Below are positions 50,579-59,722 of a stretch of 64,000 bases of DNA, piece by piece; the first letter of the stretch is position 1; every line of letters begins with the position of its first letter. This stretch comes from an uncultured Bacteroidales bacterium (lineage in GTDB: Bacteria > Bacteroidota > Bacteroidia > Bacteroidales > UBA932). Location: positions 310,001-374,000 of the forward strand of contig ONKO01000001.1 of assembly GCA_900318445.1 (NCBI GenBank). Reading direction: 5' to 3'. Below the pieces are notes generated by a model. The model was not told the DNA's origin. It saw only the letters and a program-made list of their open reading frames with translations, and ran no database searches. The translations under genes and the position numbers were made by a program.

Positions 50579-51871
50579 TCAGTGAATGGAAACGTTCTCC
50601 AGCGTAATCATGGCCGGATCGTCTATCCGTGTTCCATTTTCCCATACGTGGAAGACGGCGTCTTTTACGGTAATGTCGTGGATCATCTGCAAGGTACCGC
50701 TGGCACGGATGCCGGTTTGGGCGCCCCAGCAGGTGATGCGTTCCATCACAATGTCCTGGAAGTGGGGCAGGAAATTCTCCGTAGTAGCGGCCTGGTTGTC
50801 CTCATGGCCGGCGGGGCGGTCGGCGTAGGTGGTCTCGAAGACGATGGCTTCTTCCCGGATGTCGTTCATGACAATGTCGCTGATGCGGATGTTCCGCGTG
50901 GTGCCGCCGCGCTCCGGCGCACTCTTGAAACGCAGTCCGGTGTCGGTGCCGGAGAAGGTGTTGTGACGCACGGTGATGTTCTCCATGCCGCCGCTGAACT
51001 CGGACCCGATCACAAAGCCGCCATGGGCATGGAAGACGGTGTTGTACTCGATGAGGATATCCTTGCAGGGGCCGTTTTTGAGGGCTGCCTTTCCGGCGCC
51101 ACCCTTCATGCAGATGCCGTCGTCCCCGACGTCCACCATGCAGTGGCGTATCACTACATTCTGGCACTGCATAAGGTCTATTCCGTCTCCGTTCTGGGCA
51201 TTCCAGGGGCAGCGTACGGTGACACCTTCAATGGTGACGTCCCTGCAATAGGCCGGAACCAGGTGGAATTTGGGCGAGTTCTGGATGGTGACGCCCGTCA
51301 CGCTCACGCGCTGGCAGTCTGTGAGCCGCACCAGATGGGTTCTCATTCGCTCCATCTCCCGGGAGTCGGGATACCACAGGCTGCCGTCTTCGGTGACGCT
51401 GCCTCCCATGGAGAGGAACGCTTTCCACTCCACGTCGCTTACCTTGGTGCGTTTGACGGGCCGCCACCAGGCGCCGTTCCCGTCAATGATGCCCTCGCCG
51501 GAGATGCTCACGTCGTGTCTTTTGGAGGCTGATATGCCCGGCCGCACCTTACCGTTCTTGTCCAGGTGCTGGGACTTGTCGGGGGTGAGGAGGATCATGG
51601 CTCCGCGCTCCAGGTGCAGGTCCATGCAGTCCTTGAGGACAATGGGGCCGGTGAGATAGAGGCCCTCGGGGACAATGAGGTGTCCGCCGCCGGCCTTCTG
51701 CAGGGCGGCTACCGCCTTCTCGAAGGCCTGGGTATTGAGCGTGAGGCCGTCGGCCACGGCTCCAAAGTCTTGGATATGCACCGTATAGTCCGGGATAGAG
51801 ACGGGCGCAGGCTGCTGGGCAAACAGCAGGGTGGCTGCGAGAAGAAGCGGAAACAGGAGGAGTTTTTTCAT
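50579..51871 (-). CDS. GH28 family glycoside hydrolase (polygalacturonase-like)
   Basis: 430 residues with a signal peptide ending LLFAQQ. A right-handed parallel beta-helix. GH28 motifs are in order: IQDFGAVADG near the start (pectate-lyase-3-type opening), NGDGIDL, VGDDGICMK with two catalytic aspartates, AHGGFVIGSE and GLRFKSA. It hydrolyses galacturonan or rhamnogalacturonan-type linkages, probably in the periplasm. The ATG at 51871 gives a proper signal peptide; a longer frame upstream overlaps the divergent LytTR gene and is rejected. No other pectin genes are nearby. Confidence 0.88.
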   Translation of the reverse strand: MKKLLLFPLLLAATLLFAQQPAPVSIPDYTVHIQDFGAVADGLTLNTQAFEKAVAALQKAGGGHLIVPEGLYLTGPIVLKDCMDLHLERGAMILLTPDKSQHLDKNGKVRPGISASKRHDVSISGEGIIDGNGAWWRPVKRTKVSDVEWKAFLSMGGSVTEDGSLWYPDSREMERMRTHLVRLTDCQRVSVTGVTIQNSPKFHLVPAYCRDVTIEGVTVRCPWNAQNGDGIDLMQCQNVVIRHCMVDVGDDGICMKGGAGKAALKNGPCKDILIEYNTVFHAHGGFVIGSEFSGGMENITVRHNTFSGTDTGLRFKSAPERGGTTRNIRISDIVMNDIREEAIVFETTYADRPAGHEDNQAATTENFLPHFQDIVMERITCWGAQTGIRASGTLQMIHDITVKDAVFHVWENGTRIDDPAMITLENVSIH

Positions 51872-51893
51872 AATTTCAAGATGCGAATGGCGG

Positions 51894-51901
51894 TAAAGGT
51901 A
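51894..51901 (-). promoter_or_regulatory. Possible -7 box of the GH28 gene
   Basis: TACCTTTA on the minus strand, 22 bp before the ATG at 51871, one base off the TAnnTTTG pattern. Confidence 0.35.
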
Positions 51902-51913
51902 CACATTTTTTTG

Positions 51914-51921
51914 TATTTTTG
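51914..51921 (+). promoter_or_regulatory. -7 box of the LytTR gene, 7 nt before the ATG
   Basis: TATTTTTG, seven bases, ATG at 51929. This is the same spacing as ahcY and radA. Confidence 0.58.
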
Positions 51922-51928
51922 CGTTATC

Positions 51929-52525
51929 ATGGACGCTGAGAAGAAACGCACAATCACCGCTGCAGCTCTCATTACGGTCTCGCTGGCCCTGCTGGCGGCG
52001 GCGGTATGGCTGTTCCTTGCGCATCGGCCTCCCATGCCCCAGGGCCCTCCTCCCGGCGGTCCTGGTCCCGGCGGCCGCCCGCCCATGATGATCGAGGAAA
52101 AGATGGCCATCATCAGCGCAATGGTGGTGTGCATGACCCTCTGTGTGGTGTCGGCCGTGCGTCTTCTGCGGCGCAGGCCCGCGCCGTCTCTTTCCGCTGC
52201 CGCACCGGATGCCATCCGTTTCAAGGTAGACTACAAAACCGTCACGGTGCCGCTCGCTGACATCCGCTACATCGAGAGTATGAGCGAGTATGTGAAAATT
52301 TTCCTGGAGGGAAGGGAAGAACCCCTCGTTGTGCTCTACAGCCTCAAACGGCTGGAACAGGAGCTCCCGTCCAGCCGTTTTATCCGTATTCACCGTTCCT
52401 ATATCGTGGCACTGGACCGCGTCCGTGCTTCGAGCGCAACCACTGCCGTCCTGGACGGTGATGTTATCTTACCGGTAGGCGCCAGTTACCGCGCCGCTTT
52501 CCGCTCTTATTTCCCGGCCAGGTGA
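51929..52525 (+). CDS. Membrane-anchored LytTR transcriptional regulator with Pro/Gly-rich loop
   Basis: 198 residues. Two membrane helices (about 9-31 and 58-80) flank an extracytoplasmic loop with the Pro/Gly-rich stretch PPMPQGPPPGGPGPGGRPP. The cytoplasmic C-terminal LytTR DNA-binding domain spans about 95-195 (DIRYIESMSEYVKIFLEG, LKRLEQELPSSRFIRIHRSYIVALDRV). There is no receiver domain, so it is not a standard response regulator; the loop may itself sense a ligand. Its 3' end overlaps the convergent galE gene by 19 bp. Neighbouring GH28 or the VTC/beta-helix cluster are candidate targets. Confidence 0.85.
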   Translation: MDAEKKRTITAAALITVSLALLAAAVWLFLAHRPPMPQGPPPGGPGPGGRPPMMIEEKMAIISAMVVCMTLCVVSAVRLLRRRPAPSLSAAAPDAIRFKVDYKTVTVPLADIRYIESMSEYVKIFLEGREEPLVVLYSLKRLEQELPSSRFIRIHRSYIVALDRVRASSATTAVLDGDVILPVGASYRAAFRSYFPAR

Positions 52526-53532
52526 CACTCCCAGGCCCAGGCGGCCTTGAGGGTTTCCTCGATGGTGCGGGTCGCTTTCCAGCCCATCTGCGTGTTGGCC
52601 TTGGTGGGATCGGCCCAGATGGCGGTGATGTCGCCGGCGCGGCGGGGAGCCATTTTGTAGTTCACCTTTACGCCGTTCACCTTCTCGAAGGCGTTCACCA
52701 GTTCCATCACGCTCAGCGGACGGCCGGTACCCACGTTGAACACTTCCACGTCTTCCTTCATCTTGCCCTCGATCATGCGGGTGACGGCATAGACATGGGC
52801 CTTGGCCAGGTCTACAATGTCAATGAAGTCGCGCTGGCAGGTGCCGTCGGGCGTGGGATAGTCGTTTCCGAAGATGCTCAGGCATTCGCGTTTTCCAATG
52901 GCCGTCTGGGTGATGAACGGTACCAGGTTGTTGGGAACGCCGCGGGGGAGTTCTCCGATGAGGGCGCTGGGATGTGCGCCGATGGGGTTGAAGTAGCGGA
53001 GGAGTATGCCTTTCAGGACGCCCTTGGAGGCCTTGACGGCATCCCGGAGGATATCTTCGCACATGGTCTTGGTGTTGCCGTAGGGAGAGGTGGCCGGCTT
53101 GCGGGGCGTGTCCTCGGTTACGGGCACGGCGTCGGGCTCTCCGTAGACAGTGGCCGATGAAGAGAACAGCACATTGCATCCGCCTTTCTCCTGGGCCGTT
53201 TCCAGCACGTTGATAAAACTCATCAGGTTGTTCCTGTAGTACATGAGGGGCTTTTCCACCGACTCACCCACGGCCTTGAAGGCGGCAAAGTGGATGACGG
53301 CGTCAATGGGATATTTGGCGAACAGGGCCTTCACGGCTGCTGCATCGCAGAAATCCACCACCTCAAGCGGCAGGGTGCGTCCGGTAATCTTCTCGACACC
53401 TTCAAAACAGGTGCGGTCGCAGTTGGAGAAGTTATCGGCCACCACTACGTCGTAGCCGGCTTCAATCAGTTCCACGGTTACGTGGCTGCCGATAAATCCG
53501 GCACCGCCGGAAACAAGTACGGTTTTTTTCAT
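52507..53532 (-). CDS. galE: UDP-glucose 4-epimerase
   Basis: NAD-dependent interconversion of UDP-glucose and UDP-galactose in the cytoplasm, feeding galactose use and envelope glycan synthesis. 341 residues from the ATG at 53532. Rossmann motif SGGAGFIGSH at the N-terminus, HFAAFKAVGESVEKPL, SSSATVYGEP with the catalytic Ser/Thr, YGNTK with the catalytic Tyr and Lys, RYFNPIGAHPS, and RDFIDIVDLAKAH. Complete. It starts 4 bp after the OstA-like gene on the same strand, so it is probably the last gene of that operon. Confidence 0.95.
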   Translation of the reverse strand: MKKTVLVSGGAGFIGSHVTVELIEAGYDVVVADNFSNCDRTCFEGVEKITGRTLPLEVVDFCDAAAVKALFAKYPIDAVIHFAAFKAVGESVEKPLMYYRNNLMSFINVLETAQEKGGCNVLFSSSATVYGEPDAVPVTEDTPRKPATSPYGNTKTMCEDILRDAVKASKGVLKGILLRYFNPIGAHPSALIGELPRGVPNNLVPFITQTAIGKRECLSIFGNDYPTPDGTCQRDFIDIVDLAKAHVYAVTRMIEGKMKEDVEVFNVGTGRPLSVMELVNAFEKVNGVKVNYKMAPRRAGDITAIWADPTKANTQMGWKATRTIEETLKAAWAWECHLAGK

Positions 53533-53536
53533 AAGC

Positions 53537-55996
53537 TTATTGTTTGGTTTTATTCTTTTTCTGTGCTCTTTCCCTTTCCCGCTGGAGATACTTCTCAAAC
53601 AGGGCGCGCTCTTTCTGCGCTTTCCTTTCCAGTTTCCGCAGCGCCTTCAGCTTGCGGGCCCGCTCCTTTTCCAGTTTCTTCTGCTTCTTGGCGGCCTGTT
53701 TTTCCTGGTAAATGCGGTCTTCCTCGGCCCACTTTGCTTCGCGCGCGGCCTGTTTCTCGGCTTGGATGCGTTCCCGCTCGGCTTTCTTCTTCTCTCTCTC
53801 CAGCGCCTTCTGCTGGGCGCGGGTGAGCGGCTTTTCCTGGACCAGCGAGTCGGCCGGGACTGTGGCAGGCGTGGCTGCAAGGGAATCGGGCAGGGCGGCG
53901 GGTGCTGTGGCAAGGCTGTCCGGCAGGGCCGGTGCTACGGCCGTGCTGTCGGATATGGCAAGGCTGTCCGGGGAGGCCTGTGCCACCGTGTCTTTCGGGG
54001 CCAGGACCGCTTCCATCTCCTTCCGGCGCTGTTCTTCCCGCTGGCGTACTACCGCCAGGGAGTCCCGGATGGCAATGTCACGGTATACTTTCCTGATATA
54101 GCCGGGGAAGTAGTCGTTGGTCTGGCGGAACTCCGTATGCGGCCGGGCCAGGTAGGACGTGCGTTCGCTGGGGCGGGGTACCAGGGTGGTTACGTCCAGC
54201 GGGGAGGCCGGGCGGCGCTCCGGCTCCCAGCGGAAGCCCTTGAGCTGCTTGTCGTCCTGCGGCAGCTGTACAGTGGGATAGCCGTCGTTCTTGGGATTGT
54301 CGTAATAGTACATGCGCTCAATCTCTCCGTCCTTGAACGTGGCGTAGATCATCTTGGTTTCCACCTTGTTCACTGTGGCCAGGGCGTCTTTTTCCTCCAG
54401 GTAGAACAGGGAGGCGGCACCGCCCAGGGCGTCAAAGCGGGTGAGGGCGCTGGTGGAGTCAAAATAGGCGACCATCTCGGCACCGCGGATCTGGTCGTAG
54501 CTGTGCGGGTCTTCCTGGATGGTGATGAAGGCGTTGGACAGGAGATGGGCTTTCTGGAGCTGCTTGCCCTTGATGACCATGTAAATGCTGTCCGCGGCGT
54601 ACTGCCGGTTGCCTTCGTTGTAGAAGATGGGGTCCTGATACAGACGCACCAGGGAATCCAGGTCTGTGTAGGTGAGGGAGTCGCCGGCCATCTGGAGGTC
54701 CCGGCGGAACAGCCGTACGCGCTTTGAACCCCAGAGGAAAGCAATCTTGGAGGTGTCGGGGGCTGCCGGAGTTGTATCGGCTGGGGCTTTCACGGTGGTA
54801 TCGGCCGACGCGGGGACATCGGCCCTGGGCCCTCCGGTTTTTTTGGCATCGGCCTTGGCGTCTGCCTTGGGCTCCGGCGGGCGGTTGGGGTCATTCTTGG
54901 CGGCTTCTTCGGCCGCCTTGCGGGCTTCTTCGGCGGCCTTCCTGCGGTATTCCATCACAGGGTCTCCGGAGATGTCGGCCAGCCGTTTTTCGGCGGTTTT
55001 GGTCCAGTCGGCGGGGATGTCGCATTTCTTGATGCTGCGGTACAGCAGTACGTCGGCGCCAATGTAGAGGGTGTCCCGCTTTTCATTTTTCTCGTCGATG
55101 GACATGATGGCGGGCTCCCGGGTCATGCGCAGCTGCTTAAGGGAGTCGGCATACTCGAAGCGGCCGGCCAGGGCGTAGACGTTGCGGGTGGTGTCCATCA
55201 GCTCCACGTGGCCCAGCATTTCAACGTCTCCTGCGGCGCGGTGGTAGTACAGGGAATCCGACCAGGTTTCCTGGTTTTCCGTGAGCAGGTGGACGTTTTC
55301 GCGGAACATGAACAGCTCCCGGCTGCGGTCGTACCAGCCGTCGTTGGCGCTGAGCATCTTGTCGTCCTGCCACATGTCGGTGGCGTAGCCGAAGTAGGCG
55401 GTGGAAAGGTCGCTGCGGTATTCCAGGCGGGAGGTTTTCACGAACGTGGTGTCCATGTACATGTTCACCTGGTCGTTGAACACGAACAGGTGTGCCTTGG
55501 AGTCGTAGGTGCCGTAGAGGCTCTCGATTACCTGTCCGTCCTTGTCACGCATGGCCGCGCCATTCTGGAAAATGGCTACGGAGTCCTTGGTGTTGTAGTC
55601 CAGGTAGCGGGTGCGCAGCGTGTTGTTCTCCTTGTCTTCCAGCTGCACCAGCGAGCCGCGGAACTTGGCCATGTCCTCGTCCACGACATACTGCAGGGTT
55701 TCGCTGGTGAGCCGGGTCTGGTCCTGGATAATGCTCACGTGGCCCACGGCATCGATGATGTTGGTGCTCACGTTCCAGAGGGCCGTGTCGCAGAGGAGGT
55801 AGGTCTTGTTGTGGAAAAACTTGGCGGGGCCCACCACCTTGCGGTAGTTCTGGCCGTCCTTCTCCAGCAGCTGGGCGCTCTGGGCACTGATGAGCCGCAC
55901 TTTGCTGGAATCGGGTGCCTGGGCCTTCAAAGGCAACGCCGCAGCTGTCAGGGACAGCAGCAGCGCCGAAATCTTATGGGAGAAGTATTTTCGCAC
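53537..55996 (-). CDS. OstA-like (LptA/LptD N-terminal domain) envelope protein with charged C-terminal coil
   Basis: 819 residues with a signal peptide ending LPLKAQA. An OstA-like beta-jellyroll region (about 30-330: LISAQSAQLLEKDGQNYRKV, FHNKTYLLCDTALWNVSTN, GHVSIIQDQTRLTSETLQYV) has the pattern of periplasmic LPS-transport proteins. A Lys/Ala/Pro-rich low-complexity insert (about 350-420) splits it from a second beta region (about 420-610). Then come PDSLA-type repeats (about 670-705) and a long Lys/Glu/Arg/Gln-rich coil to the end. It may take part in lipopolysaccharide export, but this is inferred from the domain. It overlaps the parvulin gene upstream by one base. Confidence 0.85.
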   Translation of the reverse strand: MRKYFSHKISALLLSLTAAALPLKAQAPDSSKVRLISAQSAQLLEKDGQNYRKVVGPAKFFHNKTYLLCDTALWNVSTNIIDAVGHVSIIQDQTRLTSETLQYVVDEDMAKFRGSLVQLEDKENNTLRTRYLDYNTKDSVAIFQNGAAMRDKDGQVIESLYGTYDSKAHLFVFNDQVNMYMDTTFVKTSRLEYRSDLSTAYFGYATDMWQDDKMLSANDGWYDRSRELFMFRENVHLLTENQETWSDSLYYHRAAGDVEMLGHVELMDTTRNVYALAGRFEYADSLKQLRMTREPAIMSIDEKNEKRDTLYIGADVLLYRSIKKCDIPADWTKTAEKRLADISGDPVMEYRRKAAEEARKAAEEAAKNDPNRPPEPKADAKADAKKTGGPRADVPASADTTVKAPADTTPAAPDTSKIAFLWGSKRVRLFRRDLQMAGDSLTYTDLDSLVRLYQDPIFYNEGNRQYAADSIYMVIKGKQLQKAHLLSNAFITIQEDPHSYDQIRGAEMVAYFDSTSALTRFDALGGAASLFYLEEKDALATVNKVETKMIYATFKDGEIERMYYYDNPKNDGYPTVQLPQDDKQLKGFRWEPERRPASPLDVTTLVPRPSERTSYLARPHTEFRQTNDYFPGYIRKVYRDIAIRDSLAVVRQREEQRRKEMEAVLAPKDTVAQASPDSLAISDSTAVAPALPDSLATAPAALPDSLAATPATVPADSLVQEKPLTRAQQKALEREKKKAERERIQAEKQAAREAKWAEEDRIYQEKQAAKKQKKLEKERARKLKALRKLERKAQKERALFEKYLQRERERAQKKNKTKQ

Positions 55997-57369
55997 TATT
56001 TTCTCTTGTTCCAGGCTTCGCGGGAGAATTCACACTCCGAGAACAGCGGGTCAATGACAATGTAGGTAGATTTGATCTTCTCTTCCAGGAATTTGTTGAC
56101 GGCCTCCATCTGTTTGTTCTGCTGCACTTTCTCCAGAATCTGGGTGTAGTCGTTCTCGAAGGTGGCGGTGTGGGCCGGGATAATCTTGTCCACGCGGATA
56201 ATCTTGTAAACCAGGTTGCCGGAGCGGCCCTGCTGGTAGCCTTCGTTGTCCTGGGATTCCACGGGCTCGGAAATCTCACCCACCTTGAGGTCCTTGATGG
56301 CGGCGTAGTCGGCCGGTTTGAGCTGGTCAATGTCAAAGTAGGAGGAGCCGGTGGAAGGGTCGGCCATCTGTCCTCCGTTGGTGCGGGTGGCCGGGTCTTC
56401 GGAGAAGAAGCGGGCGGCCAGTTCAAAGGTCATTTCCTTGTCCTGGATGCGGGTTTTCAGGCTGTCCAGCCGGGCGAAGGCCTTTTCGCGGTCCTCGTTG
56501 GTGTACTGGGGTTTGATGAGGATGTGGCGGGCGTTGAACATGTCTCCTTTCTTCTCGATGACCTCGATGATGTGGAATCCGTCGGGGGTTTCCACTATCT
56601 GGGAGATGGTTCCGGGCCTCAGGGCCATGGCGGCATCGGAGAAGGCCGGCCAGAAGATGGACTTGGAGGCCATGCCCAGTTCACCGCCGCGGCGGGCGCT
56701 GCCGGGGTCCTCGGAATAGATGCGGGCCAGGGTGGCGAATTTCTCGCCGTTCATGATGCGTTCCCGCAGGCTCAGGAGTTTCTCCTTTACGGCCATGGCG
56801 GCCGCTTCGCGGTCCGGGTAGACGCAAATCTGGCTCAGCTGGTATTTTACGGGCACCATGGGAAGGTCTTCGGGTTCGGTGGAGTCAATGTACTGCTGGA
56901 CGTCGTAGGGCGTGACCTCGGCAATCTTGGAAGCAATCTCATAGCGCTCCTGCTCGGTGAGGCTCTGCTCCTCCAGCACTTTCTCCCACTCCTGGCGCAG
57001 CTTGTACAGGGGCTTTCCAAAGTATTTCTCCACTTCCTCGTCTCCTCCCAGCTGGGTGCGGAACCAGTCCAGGCGCTGGGTGAGGTTGCTCTGGACCATC
57101 TCGGTGTTGACGGTGAGGGAGTCCACGCGGGCCTGCATCAGGAACAGTTTGGCCTCCATCATGTTCTCCAGCAGTTCACAGCGGATGTCCCGGTCGCTGG
57201 AGGCGCCGTTCATGCGCATCTGCTGCACCTCGCTCTCCAGGTCGGAGATCAGGATGGTTTCTCCTCCCAGCACGGCTACCGTCTTGTCGGCGACGCCGTT
57301 TTTGTATTTCTGGGCGTTCAGGCCCAGGCAGGTGAGAAGGGCTGCGGTGGTAAGGATGATATGCTTCAT
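55996..57369 (-). CDS. surA: SurA-like periplasmic chaperone/peptidyl-prolyl isomerase
   Basis: 457 residues with a signal peptide ending LGLNAQ. SurA-type N-terminal helical domain (about 28-165: VAVLGGETILISDLESEVQQM, WFRTQLGGDEEVEKYFG) and two parvulin domains (about 170-280: QLSQICVYPD..., RRGGELGMASKSIFWPAF, QIVETPDGFHIIEV; and about 280-385: ARHILIKPQYTNEDR..., GGQMADPST). It helps fold outer-membrane proteins. It lies 3 bp after the upstream PPIase-like gene and overlaps the OstA-like gene by one base. Confidence 0.92.
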   Translation of the reverse strand: MKHIILTTAALLTCLGLNAQKYKNGVADKTVAVLGGETILISDLESEVQQMRMNGASSDRDIRCELLENMMEAKLFLMQARVDSLTVNTEMVQSNLTQRLDWFRTQLGGDEEVEKYFGKPLYKLRQEWEKVLEEQSLTEQERYEIASKIAEVTPYDVQQYIDSTEPEDLPMVPVKYQLSQICVYPDREAAAMAVKEKLLSLRERIMNGEKFATLARIYSEDPGSARRGGELGMASKSIFWPAFSDAAMALRPGTISQIVETPDGFHIIEVIEKKGDMFNARHILIKPQYTNEDREKAFARLDSLKTRIQDKEMTFELAARFFSEDPATRTNGGQMADPSTGSSYFDIDQLKPADYAAIKDLKVGEISEPVESQDNEGYQQGRSGNLVYKIIRVDKIIPAHTATFENDYTQILEKVQQNKQMEAVNKFLEEKIKSTYIVIDPLFSECEFSREAWNKRK

Positions 57370-57372
57370 AGA

Positions 57373-58242
57373 CTAGTAAATTACAAATTTTTGGTTGCGG
57401 CTGGCATCTTCCAGCAAATTCTGCTCCAGTTCTGTTTCCAGCTTGTGCCGGCGGCTGCTGAGGATGATGTCGCGGATGCGCTCGTTCACGTATTCCAGCG
57501 GGGCGGGCTTTCCCTCGGGCACCATGTCTGCGATATAGGCGATGCGGAGGATGCTGCCGCCCATGTCTTCAATCTGGGCAAAATGGTTCTTGATGGAGGA
57601 GAGCAGGCTCCGGTAGTCGGTTCCCATCTCCTGGGCCAGGGTAATGGCGTCCATCCAGGTATCGGCGGCATTGGCATACTTGATGGCGGCGTAGGCGCCC
57701 AGGCTGTCGGCCTCCATCACTTCCATCTCGTCCTCGGAGGACATCTTTTTCATGAGCGTCTTCAGGCTGCGGGCCTCGGCCGGAATAACCATGTAGCGGG
57801 CTTTCAGAAGGGGACGCTCCAGGCGGAAGCGCTCGGGGTTTGAGAGGTAGTACTGCTCCACTTCCTCATCGGTGATGAGGGTGTCCAGGCGCTGGTTGAT
57901 GTAGAGCTGTTCGTAACGGTATTTGAGCAGGGTGCGGCGGTACTCTTCCAGCTCCTTGTTCACGTCCTTGTCGGCGTCGGAGAGCTGTTCTTCGGCCATG
58001 TCCAGGAGAAGAAGGTCCTCCGCCCAGGCATTGATCCACTGGCGGGCCAGGCTGGCGCTGTCCTCGGAGCTCACCCCGGCGGGAATATAATCCTGCAGCT
58101 GGCTGCGGTACAGTTTGTGGTTGCCCACCTTGGCCACCACCTCTCCGCGGAACAGTTCGGCGGCGGCATCCTGGAACTGGCGTGTCACCTTGCAGGAGAG
58201 CGCCATAAGGGCCAGCATCAGTATGCAGATAACTTTTCTCAT
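57373..58242 (-). CDS. SurA N-domain-type periplasmic folding factor (lipoprotein)
   Basis: 289 residues. Lipoprotein signal ending MALSC (Cys17). The SurA-like N-terminal region (VVAKVGNHKLYRSQLQDYIP, then long helices) is followed by YYLSNPERFRLERPLLKARYMVIP and a C-terminal part PEGKPAPLEYVNERIRDIILSSRR, the layout of SurA-like proteins. A well-conserved parvulin active site is not evident, so it may be a chaperone more than an isomerase. First gene of the operon with surA, the OstA-like gene and galE. The -7 box lies 8 nt before its ATG. Confidence 0.82.
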   Translation of the reverse strand: MRKVICILMLALMALSCKVTRQFQDAAAELFRGEVVAKVGNHKLYRSQLQDYIPAGVSSEDSASLARQWINAWAEDLLLLDMAEEQLSDADKDVNKELEEYRRTLLKYRYEQLYINQRLDTLITDEEVEQYYLSNPERFRLERPLLKARYMVIPAEARSLKTLMKKMSSEDEMEVMEADSLGAYAAIKYANAADTWMDAITLAQEMGTDYRSLLSSIKNHFAQIEDMGGSILRIAYIADMVPEGKPAPLEYVNERIRDIILSSRRHKLETELEQNLLEDASRNQKFVIY

Positions 58243-58247
58243 AGAAC

Positions 58248-59717
58248 CTACAAAGATAGCAAAAATTCAACAATACCCATGAGGGCGGTTCGTACTTTGC
58301 CCACGGGCGCTATGGCGTTGTTGGTGAGGAGGGAAAAGCAGTAGCGCGGGGCTCCGTCCGGCCCGAGGATGTAGCCGGAGTAGCACAGTACGCCGTCCAT
58401 GCTGCCGCTTTTCATGCGCACGCGCTCTCCCTTCCGGGACAGCCTGGCCACGCTGAGGGTTCCTTCTCCGGGCGCGGGAAGGGAGGAGAGGAAGGCACCG
58501 AAGGCGGGGCTCTTCCGCATGGCCAGGAGATAGTCCGTCATCCAGCGGGCCGATATGTAGTTGTTGCGTGAAAGCCCGCTTCCGTCGGCCAGCTGGATGC
58601 TGCCGGTAGACAGGCCCAGGTCTTCCAGGACGTCGTAGATGGCCACCCGGCAGCTGTCATAGCAGGCACTGCGGGTGGCGGCTTCTCCCATGGCGCGCAG
58701 GAAGGATTCTGCGTAGAAGTTGTCGCTGCGCCAATTGGTGAGCCGGGCGATGTCACTGATTTTAGGAGACTCCGTGGAGCCCATCAGTACGGGTTTTGCG
58801 GCAGGCTCTTCACGGGATTCGTCTGCCCCGGAAATATGGCCGCTGCGGTTTACGCGGGCATAGCCGCCGGTTACTTCCCACCCGGTTTCCTTCAGGTTTT
58901 TCCAGAAATAGTAGGCGCAGGTAAGGTCTCCGTATTTGTTGGCAAAATGTTCGGTCTTGGGGCGGCGGCCCAGGGCGAAAGTGCCTCTGAGCTGGGCATA
59001 GGGCGCCAGGTCCGTGGTGTACAGGTACAGGCTGTTGCCCGTTCCCCGGGGGCCGGTGACGCCGTAGTTGAGCGTGCTCATCCAGGGCGTCTCGGGGTAG
59101 ACTTGCGTGAACTGGACGGGGCTTCCGGCCTCGGGACCGGCCGCTACGTCGTAGTCGATGGCGTTTTCATAGAAGCACAGGGCGTTGGAGCCGGCGGCAT
59201 AGTAGGTGCCCACGTCGTCGTAGTTCCAGGAGGCATGCTCCAGGTGCCCTTCGTAGGCACTTCCGTCGCCAATGATGCGCCCGTGGATGCGCTCGATGCC
59301 GGCCTGCCGGAGGAGGGTCTTCCACTTCCAGAACAGGGCTTCGGGCCTGTAGGCAACGGAGTCGGCCGAGCCGATGGTGGGATCTCCCCCGCCCACAATG
59401 TAGAGGTCCCCTTCCAGCGTCCCGTTTTCAATGCAGCCGGAGTAGCCCAGGCCGGTCTTGAAACGGTAATCTGGTCCAAAGGCGTGCAGGGCGCAGCCCG
59501 TCGTGATCAGTTTGGTGTTGGAAGCGGGCGTAAGCCGCGTGTCGGGGCTATGGGATGCCATCACGTTTCCGGCCATGTCCCGCACCATGATGCTCACCGG
59601 CGTGCCCGCAAGGGCGCCTTCGCCGGCCGCCTGACTGATGTATTGCTGCAAAGTGGACTGTGCCTGCACCGAAAGGGCCGCAAAGCACCCCGCCAAAATG
59701 GGAATGAGACGTTTCAT
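58248..59717 (-). CDS. dacB: D-alanyl-D-alanine carboxypeptidase/endopeptidase (PBP4, S13)
   Basis: Periplasmic penicillin-binding protein that trims peptidoglycan cross-links. 489 residues from the ATG at 59717, with a signal peptide ending SVQAQS. The three active-site motifs are present: SNTK (Ser66-Lys69), SDN (331-333) and KSG (436-438, in place of KTG). The large insert between the first two motifs is typical of S13. A 55-residue in-frame extension upstream is encoded by a direct repeat and lies before the -7 box, so it is rejected. The stop lies 5 bp before the next gene's ATG. Confidence 0.93.
   Translation of the reverse strand: MKRLIPILAGCFAALSVQAQSTLQQYISQAAGEGALAGTPVSIMVRDMAGNVMASHSPDTRLTPASNTKLITTGCALHAFGPDYRFKTGLGYSGCIENGTLEGDLYIVGGGDPTIGSADSVAYRPEALFWKWKTLLRQAGIERIHGRIIGDGSAYEGHLEHASWNYDDVGTYYAAGSNALCFYENAIDYDVAAGPEAGSPVQFTQVYPETPWMSTLNYGVTGPRGTGNSLYLYTTDLAPYAQLRGTFALGRRPKTEHFANKYGDLTCAYYFWKNLKETGWEVTGGYARVNRSGHISGADESREEPAAKPVLMGSTESPKISDIARLTNWRSDNFYAESFLRAMGEAATRSACYDSCRVAIYDVLEDLGLSTGSIQLADGSGLSRNNYISARWMTDYLLAMRKSPAFGAFLSSLPAPGEGTLSVARLSRKGERVRMKSGSMDGVLCYSGYILGPDGAPRYCFSLLTNNAIAPVGKVRTALMGIVEFLLSL
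58251..58258 (-). promoter_or_regulatory. -7 box of the surA operon, 8 nt before the ATG
   Basis: TATCTTTG on the minus strand, eight bases, ATG at 58242. The box lies inside the 3' end of the dacB gene upstream. Confidence 0.55.
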
Positions 59718-59722
59718 AACTG

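Noticed and set aside
50579..52393. GH28 frame extended 174 codons upstream
   Set aside because: The extension is antisense to the LytTR gene. The ATG at 51871 gives a normal signal peptide and sits after a candidate promoter.
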